Shown one piece after another: positions 35,007-47,900 of a stretch of DNA of 64,000 nucleotides (the first letter of the stretch is position 1; the number at the start of each line of letters is the position of its first letter). Both the position numbers and the translations under genes were made by a program. A model generated the notes under the pieces. That model did no database searches and was not told where the DNA came from. It was given only the letters and a program-made list of their open reading frames with translations. The stretch spans positions 186,001-250,000 of the forward strand of contig JADNRV010000052.1 of NCBI GenBank assembly GCA_015499995.1, given 5' to 3'. This DNA comes from Flammula alnicola. Lineage: Eukaryota; Basidiomycota; Agaricomycetes; Agaricales; Strophariaceae.

Positions 35007-36282
35007 ATGTGGAAGTCGCACAAATTCCGATCCTCGTCGCTGTTCGACAACTTCAGAGACGATTGTACTGCTGCAGCCCTCGAGTTCGTCGGCACTGCTT
35101 TCTTTCTTCTTTTTGGGCTAGGCGGGATACAAGCATCCACCGCTGAGAACGATCAACCTGGACGGCAATCGTCTGCAGTCGAGCAAGTCCTGTACATAGC
35201 TACCTGCATGGGCTTCAGTTTGCTCGTATCGGCATGGTTGTTTTTCAGAGTGACGGGTGGGTTGTTCAACCCAAATGTCTCTCTCGCTCTTCTGTTGGTC
35301 GGAAGTCTGCAACCTGTACGCTTTGTCCTATATTGCATCGCTCAACTGGTGGGGGCCATAGCAGGCGCTGCCCTCGTGCGTTCGTTAACTTCTGCGCCAC
35401 TGTCCGTGAAGTTCGTGAGCTTTTATATGCAGTCTGCCGCGCTATCAAAAACTCACGTTGGCCAACAAGCACATTTCTGCAACGAGGAACAAATCCGGCG
35501 CAAGGGGTGTTTATCGAGATGTTCATCACCGCAGCTCTGGTTATTTCTGTGCTTATGCTGGCCGCAGAAAAGCACCAAGCTACGCCATTCGCTCCAGTAA
35601 GTATTTCCTTCAAGATCATATAACTATCAACGCCACTGACCAAGAGACGAAAAAGGTCGGAATTGGCCTGACGTTGTTCGCATGCCATTTGTGAGTTGCG
35701 AAAAGAGAAAGGTCAACAACATGTTGAGGTGGGCGTCGGGGCCAGATTTGCGGTATATTACACAGGTGCAAGCATGAACACTGCGAGATCCTTTGGCCCC
35801 GCGGTTGTATCTGGCTTTCCGGTGCCCAATCACTGGGTGGTAAGCACAGCTTCGCGTCTTCTGGGTTCTGATAACGCTGAGATCGCGCTCTCGTCGCAGT
35901 ATTGGGTGGGCCCATTCCTTGGATCTCTCCTCGGCGCTGCCTTCTATACGACTCTGAAGCAGTACGTCACCATCTCCTCTGCGCAGTCGGCTTCTAGGTC
36001 GGGAATTTATGCTTCATTGCTTGATGCATCAACAGCTACCGTTACTGGACGCTTAACCCCGACCAAGCTACTGTCGATTCCAAAAAGTCGCCGTCTGATC
36101 CTATTGCCACCGTGAAGGAAACTTTGGGCAATAGTTGCGAAGTGGTACCAAACGAGGAGGCGAATTGGACAGGAAAGGAAGAGTTGGTCGAATTGAGAGC
36201 AGGCTACGCAGAAGCTGTGAAAAGCCACGTCTCGGATGTCCAGGTCGAAGAGCGCAAACGGGCTAATGACAGTCAAGTGTGA
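35007..36282 (+). CDS. Aquaporin (MIP family), 322 aa
   Basis: Six exons in phase: 35007-35410, 35470-35596, 35656-35690, 35746-35839, 35900-35961, 36036-36282. Two half-pore motifs are clear: TGGLFNPNVSLALLL and GASMNTARSFGPAVVSGF. They read N-P-N and N-T-A in place of the usual NPA boxes; the selectivity-filter Arg after NTA is kept. Other family segments: TAAALEFVGTAFFLLFGLGG, QGVFIEMFITAALVISV, HWVYWVGPFLGSLLGA. A charged cytoplasmic tail follows RYWTLNPDQ. It should be a membrane channel for water or small solutes. The ATG at 35007 gives a compact N-terminus; an upstream ATG at 34742 opens another frame and could add a spliced extension. Confidence 0.92.
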
Positions 36283-36855
36283 TTGGCATCGAGGTGCCAT
36301 GGGGTGCTGAGGAAAGGATAACCTAGAAGCTACTTCTGTAGGCAGAGGAACACGCCACAAGGATTGTTTAGGGAAATGTCGATATCGTACTGGATGCTGC
36401 CACGATATAAGATGGCTTGAAAGAGCATATGACTGGACGTGGCCTAAATCACAGTCATGGGTATTTCGATTTACAGCGGTCCACTCATAGACCAGTCATC
36501 TTGAAAGAATGATGTTGCCGCCATTTACAGCTTTCGCATCTCCTCGAATGCTTCGTCTTACTCGAAGCCCTGCCTGTCTGATGTTCATTAGAGAATGTAT
36601 CAAAGTAAAACAAACATACAAAAATCCCTGAGCTTCCCGTATCCGCAATCTATGCGCACAAGCTCTGCGACTCCCATCGGCTCTAAACAGGGAGTTCTAT
36701 CGGATAAGTCCCCTAATCGAGTGCCATCAACGCTTGTGCTTCGCTCTCAGAAGCCTGCGAGGGGAATTTACGCTATTTAAAGCGCTGTACATTGTCGATG
36801 ATAAGAGTCGAGTCGCATCTTCAATCTTCACTTGCAAAGACTAGACCTCGTGGAG
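36283..36855. other. Intergenic aquaporin/GH17
   Basis: About 570 bp. Contains ctatttaaag at about 36772, a weak TATA-like element some 80 bases upstream of the GH17 start. Nothing else seen. Confidence 0.5.
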
Positions 36856-38340
36856 ATGAATTTCCCCATCTTTGCCCTTGCTGCGTCGCTGGTGGGTTGG
36901 GCTTTAGTTGGCGGCGTAGGAGCCCACCCATACGAGCCAACTCGTACAGTCAACCTTCAGGAACACTCTGCCCGCAACGAGCATAGCATCGCGGCAAATT
37001 CTCCGCCAAATTGTTTCCCTGCAATTGGCTTCGAAATGCCATCTTCGGTTCCGTCGTCGACGACTAACTGGTGGTGCAACTACGACACGGAGTATGCATT
37101 CGTTGGCTTCAGCTACGAAGTTACCGCGTGTAAGTGCTTGTGTCTCCGCGTGCATTTCTCGATATTGAAATGTATTCTTCGTTCAGGCCAGAGCTTGGAC
37201 ACATTGAGAGAAGAATTCCTTGATATAAGAAAGACATTCAAGGGTCGATACGTTCGCCTGTATGGGGCCTGTGATAAAGAGGGGTTTTAGTGAGTTATCT
37301 GTAACGGACCAGACGTGTCTTAGACAACCTTCTGCCATCGTCCCTAGTGACAACATAATTGATGCGGCGTGGAAAGCTGGCGTTGGTGTACATGCGCTTA
37401 TCTGGGTACGTGAGCATCAGCATAAGTGAACAGTAGTCACTACTTTACCTTATTCCAGTTTGGCTTCGACGGCGACGATAAATGGAAGACGCGTCGTGAT
37501 GTGCTTTTAGGCATCATGCATTCCAATCCCAAAGCCAAATTCGTAACTCGGGTACTTCAATTTGGATCGGAACCTTTGTATGATTATGCAATAGGCGCAG
37601 AGGATCTTGCGACCGAAGTCAAGGCGGCCAAGGCTAATTTGACAAGCCTACACATCCCCGTTACTATCAGTGAGATGGCGTATGGATACCAAGAGGTAAA
37701 GAAGACTTGCCACGGAATATGTGTGGATTGGCGCTTATAAGGGATTTACAGCGTGAAAGCGATGGATCTGGAGACGTTATGAATGCTGTTGACCTGATTG
37801 ACGCGCATATGCTGCCTTTCTTTTCAGCCAAGGCTTCGGTTGGTCAGTCAAGCAATATTATCAAACTATAGCAAGCAGGCACAATCACTCACAAGATATA
37901 TGCTTAGCGAGTAAGTCTTGGGGTATTGTAGAAGACGACCTCAACTGGTTCGTCGAGAATGGGCAGAACAAGAAAATATACCTGAGCGAGGTAAGCTTAC
38001 CACGTAGCATGAGTCATGTAACCGTCCTGATCTTTACGTCCAGAACGGCTGGCCTTCCACTACATATTCTGGTGTAGAACCAAATAGTCCTTCAGCAGTT
38101 GCTGATGTGCCGAATGAAAAGGTCAGTCGGAAGCGATACTATAAATACCCGAAAACTCACATTATTGCACAGGATTACTATACGCTCCTCGACGACCATT
38201 GTTCATACTTCAAAACTGTGGCAGGTGGTGGAGTTGGATGGTTTGCCCATATCTACTCCGATAATCAGGAGCTCGGTTACGGCATATATGGAACCGATGG
38301 TGCTTTGAAGTTTCCGTTCAGTCCGAAGACGTCGTGCTAG
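36856..38340 (+). CDS. GH17 family glucanase-like secreted protein, 360 aa
   Basis: Eight exons in phase: 36856-37129, 37187-37289, 37348-37405, 37459-37695, 37752-37842, 37917-37990, 38044-38121, 38173-38340. A signal peptide is clear: MNFPIFALAASLVGWALVGG. GH17 (clan GH-A) features are AIGFEMPSSVPSS, FKGRYVRLYGACDKEGF, VHALIWFGFDGDDKW, the acid/base Glu in VTISEMAYGY and the nucleophile Glu in KIYLSENGWPST, both on strand ends as expected. The family cleaves or transglycosylates beta-1,3-glucan; fungal members (Bgl2, Scw types) remodel the cell wall. No GPI-anchor signal or carbohydrate-binding module is seen at the C-terminus (FPFSPKTSC). Exact specificity is not readable. Confidence 0.92.
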
Positions 38341-38568
38341 ATGACGTGTTCGAAATAAGCTATGTAGGGAGTTGTTACGGTTGTCCAATTCATGAAAGAG
38401 CCCTTGGAGTTGAAGCAAACCAGTTTTAAGTGTATGAAAGGTTCGAATTTGCCAAGAATCTATGTTCGTATGTAGAAACGGTCATGGACGTTGTGAAGAA
38501 CCCCTGATTTGGACTCCGAAAGGTCTGTGCCAATCTGCACCTTTCTTTCGCAACGTCCACAACGATCG

Positions 38569-39837
38569 ATGGCAGCTTCATCATCTACGAGGGCTTTGAA
38601 TGCGATTCTCCCACAAATACCCACTGCACCCTATGAAGCCCACCAAAAAGCCCGTACATTTGCTTCGCGATACGTGAAATCGAGCCAATACGATACCGCC
38701 ATCGATGTTCTGTTCCAAAGTGCAAGAGAACTGTTCAAAAACAACCAGCCAGGGAGTGGCTCTGACTTGACTAGCTTCTTGCTGGAAGTGTACGAAACGA
38801 AGGGAGAGGCCGTAAACGATGCAAGCAGAGGTGAGCAGCGATTCCCTGGGCCGTGATTAAAGAGTTCGACTCGTAGTTTGGAGCTAGGAAGGCTCACTCA
38901 ACTCATCGCCTTGGCTGGACCATCTGGAGGATGGCGGAAAACCATGATCGATAAATCAATAGCGTTAGTTTCTCTGCTTCCTTGGAACTCTTCGCGCTGA
39001 ACCACGTCCAGATGGTCAGCTAAACATGGGACATGCCCTGCAGGTGATCCCGACCTCCATCATTACGTTGGAGAAATCCTTTATAAAGGTCCGTCGAGAA
39101 GTTTTGATCATAGGCGCGAACTCATATTCCGTTGACAGAGGGCGCATTTGAGGCCGCCGAGGTCCGTTTCCTTGCTTCTGGCAAACGCGACAGTGCCCGG
39201 CTCCTTGCCGAGATGTTCATCCAATGGGCAGCATCTACAAGTGCTTACGGCGTATTTGCACTACGCGGAACTATACCGTGTGTTTCATTTTTGTATTATG
39301 TGCTCCGGACTTCTACTCACCTAATTTCAGCTATTTGCAAAACGGCAATGTACTTGCAGCGAAAACCTTCATCAAGCGTTTTACAGCGGCTGTTCCTGCG
39401 TCAATCCGACTTGAATCAGATTCAGTGATATCTGTAGGAGACAAAGACGAAGTAATAATGACGAAGGACATGCTCGTCAACTTCGCACAAATGGCGGTGT
39501 TAACATGCCAACGCGCCCAGGGCGACCAAAACAAGGTCATGAGAGAGAGCTGGGTGCGGCTTTGTGGGACCTATCAAAGCAAAATAAATATTTTGGCAAC
39601 TCCTGAGATGCGCATGGTAAGTCTCCTTTGCGTCTCAATGCATCAGTCTTTCATTACTTGCCCATCTAGAGTCTGAACGAAATAGCAACCCTTTATTTCG
39701 CCATTCCACCGCCTCGGAATCAAGCGGCGAATCCTTTCGGAGACATGTTGTCGTCATTGTTTGGAGGACCAGCTCAATCTCAACCAACGAGAAGGGTCCT
39801 AACTCCTGCAAATACCTCATCCCCAGGATTAGATTAA
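38569..39837 (+). CDS. GET4: GET4, tail-anchored protein targeting factor, 335 aa
   Basis: Six exons in phase: 38569-38830, 38888-38963, 39012-39088, 39139-39277, 39331-39616, 39670-39837. Family segments: EAHQKARTFASRYVKSSQYD, DVLFQSARELFKNNQPGSGS, GDPDLHHYVGEILYKEGAFE, YLQNGNVLAAKTFIKRF and a helical C-terminal half, ending in a short disordered tail. Get4 is an alpha-solenoid that with Get5 bridges Sgt2 to the Get3 ATPase, passing tail-anchored proteins to the ER. Length is close to other fungal Get4 (about 310-340 aa). It starts only 228 bp after the GH17 stop. Confidence 0.93.
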
Positions 39838-40629
39838 TGTGGGTCCGATAAGCTAAACTTCTCGACCATGCTTATCCATTTTGTCTACAGAAGTTTATCG
39901 GTGTCCTCGGGGAGTAGAAGCCCGCAGTTTGTATGTTTAGCAAGACGTTTCTCGACAATACAAGGTCTCTTTCAATACCAAAACTTCTGGATTTGAGACA
40001 TGGACTTTACTAAGTTTACTTGTTGACTCTTTCGCGTCAGTCTGTAGGTCAAGGCGATGGGTATGTTTTCTTTTACCTTTTCCATCGCTGTTATACGTCT
40101 ATCACTTACGCCTCCCAGACTTTACAGGGAACGCCTCTTTCCCACCTCCACCTTGCACATTTTACCTTCTCGTGAAAGAACGTCGACACCTACCTTAAAA
40201 GGGGTTGCATCGATCTCATTCACCTCGGCCCGATCAAGAATTGACATAGTTTTCCCCCACGATCCACTTTTATTGCCACGACATGAATATATAGGTTCAC
40301 CAGCACATGCAACACCACATGGTGCATCCTCACGGCCGATAGGTGAGCAATACTAACCGGTTCCGAGACTGTATTCATTGGCTGCTTGAATAACCCTTTC
40401 AGGATGACAGATAAGATACAAGTTTAGCAACGATGGCGTCGCATTGTCGCTATATGTAAGAATATCCATCCATGTGTTCGTTGTGCGTTAACCCACTTCG
40501 TTCTCTAATCTGACTTATTCAGTGCTCTTTTTAGAGGCCGCTGGTACCCTGGGATTCTTCTTGTTTGGCAAGAACTATGAAATAAAGGCTCATTGTTTGT
40601 CCAAAGGGTAGCGAATCAACTTGTTCGCC
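39838..40629. other. Intergenic, no supported gene
   Basis: About 790 bp between co-oriented genes. A frame at 40057-40356 (plus) has no family or splice support. Expected to contain the GET4 3' UTR and the promoter of the DUF6534 gene. Confidence 0.5.
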
Positions 40630-42623
40630 ATGTTACTCCACCCCATCGACCTTGATAAGACCCTCGGTGCAGTTTTCATCGGTAACGTCGTGGCATCCGC
40701 GTAAGACGACAATAACGATGCCTTGGACAGTCTATTAACGAAGTCTCGTTCCAGACTTTTTGGAGTAACATCTCTACAAACGTTCATTTTTTTCAGAGGA
40801 AATACCAGAGACCGGAAGCTTTTCAAAAATTTGGTAGGCTTGTCAAAAGGTCCCTATAACACTTTGGTTGACATAATTTTCTTTTTCAGATCGCTTTTCT
40901 ATGGTGCGTTTGATTAGTTGTGGAAGGTTTTCGATCAATAAGATATCGACACAATTTTGTATAGGATATTGGACCTAGTTCATCTACTGTTCATGACTCA
41001 TGGTATATACACGTACCTGATCAGCGACTTTGGCGACTATGAAGCTCTTACAAGACCTACCTGGTGAGTTAATTTAATAATTTCTTGAGTACTTTCATAT
41101 TGAAGAACTGGATAGGAGCCTCCTGGTTGAGAAATTTCTAGATACTCAAGAACAAATCAGACTAACGTAGATTCGAATCTAGGCCCAAGTGATCGTAACA
41201 GTAAATAAAGTTTCTCTCTCTCTTTTGACGCGTTTTTGACCCACGTTTTAGTGTGTAAGCGACGTAATCGTCAGATGGTGTGCCTCTTTCCTCCGTAGCA
41301 AAAACATTCACTAATTTTGCTTTTGATTTTCCAGTGTATTCGGTCGCAGAATCTGGCTTTGTGAGTCTTTCCTCGATCGTTTTACACTGGCTAACCCCTT
41401 TGGCATAGTGAGCGGTCATAACTACGTCCTGCTTCTCATAATTGTGGGTGTCTCTCCTTTTTTAATCTTATATTTGTGAACAAGAAATTGGTTAATTAGA
41501 CGACTTCCTCGATCTTGGTATTCTGTGAGTTTGACTTATTTTAACGTCCTGTACTTTCCCTGAATCTATCAATAGCCATGGGAGTCGGTTAGTACCCTGC
41601 TTCTTTTGACTGAAGACCCATAGCCTAAATGCTATACACAAACCAGCATTCGCAGCGCGAGGGTAGGTGACTCCAAAGTTTTTATGGGTAGTGCCTAACT
41701 GCCTTGCCCCGACAGGTTCATTGACGGCTCGTACACAAGGCTTATACTGGAATCGGTTCGTTTCGAGAGCGCGATACATTACAGCACTCATAGCTCATGA
41801 CATCGACCTCGAAACAGTGGATACTCTACACTGCCCTAGGAGGGTCTGTTGTCGTTGATGGAATCGTTACAACTTCTCTGTGCATGCTGCTCGAAAACAT
41901 TCGCACGGGATTCAAGTCGTAAGTGCCCTCCATACAGTAATATCCTCAATGTCGGGTGACTGATAACTGATACAGGACAGATTCATTGGTCAACACGCTG
42001 ATGTTGTACAGTATCAATACCGGTAAGCTCTTCGTTGGTTCTATCCGTCTGTCAATAATGACCGGCAAAATGGGCCCGTTGTAGGATTGCTCACATCGTA
42101 CATCTCCTTCTTAATCTTAACGGAGTTTATTCTGACTGGTGACGTAGGCTCTGCGCCACTGCGTGTTTCGTAACAGTAAGTCCATATTTCCCCACAATCA
42201 ACGCTACAATCTCATGCAGGTCATCCTAGTTCGCCATCTGGCCACATCAATTCGTCTTCATGGGATTCTACTTCGCCCTAAGCAAATGTACGTTCTCCTC
42301 GATGTCTTTACAAAAAGCGCTCTGTCGCCCTTTGCTTATCGCATCGCCATCAATCCAGTGCATGTCAATAGTCTCCTCGCTGTTCTGAACACCCGCGAGA
42401 CTCTCCGAAAACGAAACTCTGGGATGACATCGATACCTCAGTCGCCGTCGTCCATTGAGCCTCTGACGATGAACTTCATCACAAGCAGTGCCCTGTCATC
42501 AGGGCCTGAGAGCCCTTCTATTGCTAAACCTCGACCGGTGAGTCAATCAGGGAACTCTTTGAATCAGAGCTAACTACGTCTTCGCTTTGCCAGTCCAAGC
42601 TCTCATGGCAAGACAAATGTTAA
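40630..42623 (+). CDS. DUF6534-type seven-helix membrane protein (copy 2)
   Basis: Exon 1 is 40630-40700 and starts MLLHPIDLDKTLGAVFIGNV. Later exons give LFGVTSLQTFIFFRGNTRD, WILDLVHLLFMTHGIYTYLI, VSDVIVRC then FGRRIWL, YTALGGSVVVDGIVTTSLC, TDSLVNTLMLYSINT, LLTSLCATACFFAIWPHQF, FMGFYFALSK and NSLLAVLNTRETLRKRN. The order and motifs match the DUF6534 protein at 29387-31371, so these are paralogues, though diverged. The segment 41110-41240 needs an intron whose donor I could not fix. The C-terminus either reads on to 42573 or, using a good GTGAGT donor, ends SKLSWQDKC at 42623. Function unknown. Confidence 0.82.
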
Positions 42624-42959
42624 GGCCTAAGGATCCGAACCAGCTGCTTCGAACTTATTTATGTATATGGACTCCGACTTGCTATCCAACATTCCAATCT
42701 TATGATACATACCGCTTTCGTGACTCAGTTCCAGCTTCACGATGCCAGCGAACACAGAGCACTGTTCGTAATTAAGACCTTGTCGATCTAACAAGTAATT
42801 ATGTAAACTGTCTTTTATATACCCATCGTCGCGCTACGTGTGCACTTAGATTCTTCGCGGAAAATGTACAATTACTAGAGAAATTATAGATTTGGTTTAT
42901 GTACACATGATATATACGTGCCAACATGACGCACGACCAACTCGAAGGACAACAAAGAA

Positions 42960-44330
42960 AATCAATCAGTCGATGAAGCAAATCATCAGAATTTCGGACG
43001 ATGACCCGAACTGCGAGGTGACTCCATTGTGGGCCCTCTGCGCTAAGACAGGGGAATGAAAGCAACACACCTATGATGAGATGTGATGAGCTTTGATTCA
43101 TGAAGACAACCGAGAAAATAAAGGAGGTCAGCAATAGGAATTAAAATCAAAGCCGAAGCTAAGAAACAGCTTCTAGTTGATTATTTTTTGAATAGTTTTC
43201 ATCGTAAAAGGAAGGTAGAAAAAGAGTTGAACACCAGAAGAAAACAAGGCTTACCTGGACTTGAGCCCTCACGTACATATCCCCTGGCGGCGCCGACAAT
43301 CGTGATTTACAGTAAAAATCTGCGAATGATGAATCAGCATGGGTACGTTTACGGGTTCCAAAACGCATAACAGAATCAGAAGGGGGTGCCCGAAGTTTTG
43401 AGCTGTGGCGGGCATTTTCGGCAGCGTAATACGAAGACCGTCGTGATAAAACATCATTCGAGAAAAGAGAGGAAATGAGTATTCACCATTTTCCCGTTAT
43501 AAAGACTGGCTAGCTATAGGCAGCGAACAATCATGGATGAATATCTGAAAAGGAGCAGTTAGAGACGTGAACTCGTGAATGAAGGTTCAGAAGGTCAGAA
43601 TATTTCGAAAAATACAGCCATGGAATTGTCATCAACACTAGCCCCGCGAAGGACCGGTACAGGCGGTAATTCCTTGATATCATCAAGCAACAAATATAAA
43701 AAGATACTCACTATGAATTACCCAACCCATATCCGAACAACAGTGGTACAAGCCGTTAAAGCCAGCGAGACTGATGAAAGAACAATGAGCAACGGTCGAA
43801 AAGTCGACGAAGAATAATATAACGGTTCAGTATGGGTATGATAAAAGCATCGCGCCGTAGCGCTCATATACTCTAGTTTGAATGATTTTGAATCATCGTA
43901 GAAAGGAAAGAAAGGTCTCGAAATTTTAGGGACTTCAACTCACCACATGAGGCAGAACACTTTACTGCGTGGGGGCGCGTGCCACGGCGATGAGGTGATG
44001 CTGAAAGATAATACGTAAGAATGGCATCGACGGTGAGACAGACATTATTAAACCGATCAGTGTAACTATGACAAAAAGACCACATCGTGTCGACGTCTAG
44101 GTATGACATTCGCACTCGAAGAAATATGGAAATTTTCATCGCGCCGAGAAAAAGAAGACGGACGTACGATAAATCCAAGGTATCAGCAGCTCCTACGCTG
44201 TTGCTAACATAAACGACGAGCAAGCCAGAGACGAATAACCGACGAAAGTTGTGTGGTATGTCCGAAGAGTTGGGTTGACAAAAGAGCAAAAAAAATAGGT
44301 TTTGAGGTTCTGTCATATTTAGGGCAGGTC
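42960..44330 (-). CDS. Unresolved candidate multi-exon membrane protein
   Basis: Minus strand shows several good intron signals (GTGAGT near 43918 and 43692, GTAAGC near 43251) and coding-looking pieces: a hydrophobic LLIVLSSVSLALTACTTVV, then SKLRAPPSDSVMRFGTRKRT, which reads like a cytoplasmic tail. A possible start, MTEPQNLFFLLFCQPN, is at about 44318. I could not assemble a continuous phase-consistent model, so this may be a real gene with unusual exons or a decayed one. No family is assigned. Confidence 0.3.
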
Positions 44331-44943
44331 TGTGACCGTTACTTACTAATGTCACGTGCTTAGTCACGGCCTGCGGTGTGACAACTAACTTAAAGAGTCA
44401 GACAAACTTTGAAGCTGAGAGACAAACTTTGAAGAGCCATGTTTCACGCAAAAATTCGTTCCAAGGGGCGTTGATTACCTTTACACGCTGCGGACTCCAA
44501 AAATCGAAGTCATCTGGTCCTCGTCGATATGATCTCTTCCTTTTTTTTAATTTCAATTGACACGTTGTTTCTCCAGTTCTGCGCCGGAAGGTCAATCTTC
44601 GGAAATCACTGGCACTGGAACTATTCCATTTTTTGTGTGGATTCGCCTCGGAGATCCTTATCTAGGCGCCCATCCACATCCACGTCATGTTCGCCTTTTA
44701 CGTCGAATGAAGTACACTGCCTTGGTCGACTGTATTGTCGGAGTTGGAAGGTCTCTTGGAACCCAAAAAGCTTACGCCTCGCGTTTGGGGGCATGCACTG
44801 GTATATAACGGTCGTCCTTTCCAAGTTGGGCTTGAAAGTTTCCCCGCCTTTTTTTCGCTCCTAGGAAGCACACTCCCACTTTTGGACCGCTTGGACTGCA
44901 CAAGACCGGCACTGCAGAGCGGCATCGCCGTTGAACAGCAATT

Positions 44944-47900
44944 ATGAACAGTTCAAGCTCGACATTGCGAAGACCGCCCTTGGGCATTCCTAAAAGCTCC
45001 CATCTACCGAGCGGCTTCACTTATTATCCTCCGACACCGCAGTCACCTGTAGGACTTTTTAAAATAATGCTTTGATGGATCGATATTAACCTCAGTTGTG
45101 ATTAGATATTTGATTTTGATTCACGCGAACTAGCTACAGTCGTTCGTGGAACAATCTCCAACAATGTCGCCGAAATTGCTGCTAGTTTCATCTTACAGAT
45201 GAATCTGTCTGGCCAACAATTTATGAAATTCAAGGACAAAGAGCTTGAAACGTACGTTCGACCTGAAATCCCACAGCCTTACTAGCCCACTAATACCGTT
45301 TTTCAGCCTTTCAAACAATGACCCAACCGTTTTTAAGGAGCTGAAATCCCTGCAGACATCACCTCCCAGTTCCTTGATGGCACTTCTCACCCCCAATCCT
45401 CGCTCTCCTTCGATCGCAGGCAGCTTCACGGAATTAGAATCCGTTATTCGGGGCATGCGAACTGGAGGCGATCAGGAAATCTCGTCATCTCCTCTCACCA
45501 TCCGTGATAGCGACGAACCTTTCGATTTCGACGATGATGATGATACTCTCTCCGAGGACGGCAACCCGGCCCATAACCTTGGGGCTATGTCAGGTGAAGG
45601 CGAGACGTCGGCATCATGTCGCAATGATACACCGCTTCCAGAAGCAACAGCACATTTGGAAAGCAATACCCAGCCCTCTTCTTTACCGTCTTCTCAGCCT
45701 GAAGAAAAAGTTCCACCAATGGAGAATAGCCACCATAGCATGAATGCCGATCTGCTTGTGCAATATCAAGGAGTTGTAGGCGTCAAAACAGATGCCGTAT
45801 CATTGGATGGGGATCTCTTGAAAGCTCAAACGAGCACTTCATCTTCTACGGAATCATTTTCTCGCAATCTGCCATTCGACCCCGATCGAGAGGCCGCTCT
45901 TGCGGATGCCGTTGTCGCGGATGAGCAGAATTTAGCACACGGCAACACGGGCTTAGAAAATATCTCCACGAACCCATATTTCATACCCTCTTCATTGCCA
46001 AACATTTCACTTCTAGACCGAGACGAAACTCGACATATTATGGACCTCGAAACGCCTGCTGCCTCCGAAGGACTGGATCGTTCCGGCGATCGGGATGATC
46101 ACGAAGCAGCTCAATCGCACGATGAACCTTACAATGGCGATCAACAATCCGCCGACAGCCACATTGAACTCCAGCGGCCTCTCAGCCCAGATGGTTTTGG
46201 CTACGGCTCTTCTTTTTCCCACATTGCGGACGACCCAGAAGACGAACATTTGAACGTAAGACATCCCATCTATTCCAATTGCGAGGTATTCACTGAACTG
46301 GGGAATTTCCAGCGGACTGGCAGCAGCGACCCTTCTACGCACTCTCAGCCTGAGATTGTCACCACTCCACAGTTCTACCAATTGTCACTTGCCGTGCCAA
46401 TTTCTATCCCAAACCCGAGCTTCGAAACCAGTACCAAAGATCAGGTGCCGGCCGATGACAATAATCTGGTGGAGGATGACGAGACGACCTTCTCTGGTTC
46501 AGAAGTTGGTGCACTGCCTCAGCGTGTGTCTGATGTAGACGAAATGCCGGATACACAAGGCAATGACCTCAAACTGGGACCTCTTTCGCCGTTATTGGTC
46601 AATCTGTCGCCTGAGTACCAGGACGGGCGGCAGGGAGATGTCGTGGTTATAACGGCGAAATCACAATCGTCTTCACCTGCAGAGGCCATGAATCTCGATA
46701 GGATCAGCGACGCAACATCGTCTTTTTTAGTGCCTGGTTCTCCATCTACGAATATTCCCGGTCAGCAGACCGTAGAGTTAGCACAACCTCACGACCTTAC
46801 TCAATCTCGCGGTTCCGAGTCTACGCCTTCAAATGTACAACATGGGGCAGACAGTTCATTAACCGGAACAAATGAAGATGTCATGTTTAGCGATTCGATG
46901 CTAATCTTTATCGAGCAACCATATCCTAGAGATCTCGCCGACAATCAGCGTTCTGCCTACCACCATGGCGCATATATTCACGACGTAGACGGAGGAAACG
47001 CTGCCTCATCTGCGGTTCGTGTCAGAGATAGTGATGCCGTGTTCCATCCGGAAGTCTCTTCACTTATCCATCGCGATAGAGATCTGTCAATTATTGCCTC
47101 AACGTCAAACGCGGACAATCTACAGGGAGATCGTTCACCTATTCTTGCTTTGCCTGCTGGCAAAGACGGAGATCTAGGCGAGATAGAATTTTCAACCACG
47201 AGTTTGGAAAGGGATATCCCATCTTTTGTGCCAACTCACACTCTAGAAGGATCCACATCGGAAACGGCTTTTTCTCCGTTGTCCGCTGACAAACTTATTC
47301 TCCAAACAGGGCCCAACCGTGGTCCTATAAAGTCTAGCACGGAATTCGAACCTCTCGACCTCCCACCAAGCAGTGGATTACCGTCTCCTTGCCCTGTCGC
47401 GTCCTCCGCACTAACGCCGCTTAACACCGCTGTCCCTTCTCATTCGCTTTGCAGTGCAAGTGCTACTTCATCGCAGTCGCCGCGTTTACTTCTTATACCT
47501 GATACGAGTCCATTCACCATGGGGAATTGGTCTGACGCCAATGGCAAGACACTCCTCGCATTCATGGAAAGTGAGTTATATTGATGTCCCATAGTATATT
47601 GCAGCTACGTATAGAATGATATTAATATTATTAATGAGTAGGTCCCTACAATAATAGAGCCAGTCCCGGCACGTGTGCCCAAAGTGTATCGTCTCCGCAA
47701 AATCGATCCGCTCTGCTGCAAAACTCAACTGGTCACATCTTGCAGAGTGATAATCCCATAATATCGCCATCAAGGTCCATTGTCATACTCGGGGAAGATG
47801 AGCTCCTGATGTTGCCGGACGTCCAACGGCATGAACCTCCCGTTTTCAGGAACTCTCCTTTATCTGATATCGGTACCCAATTGGATCGAGACTCTTTATC

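Noticed and set aside
41160..41180. gattcgaatc as a possible tRNA B-box
   Set aside because: It is just a short palindrome inside the DUF6534 gene intron; no cloverleaf.
45472..47427. Minus and alternate-frame ORFs inside the large Ser-rich gene
   Set aside because: Shadows of a single 2264-nt exon whose plus frame is open throughout and splices in phase on both sides.
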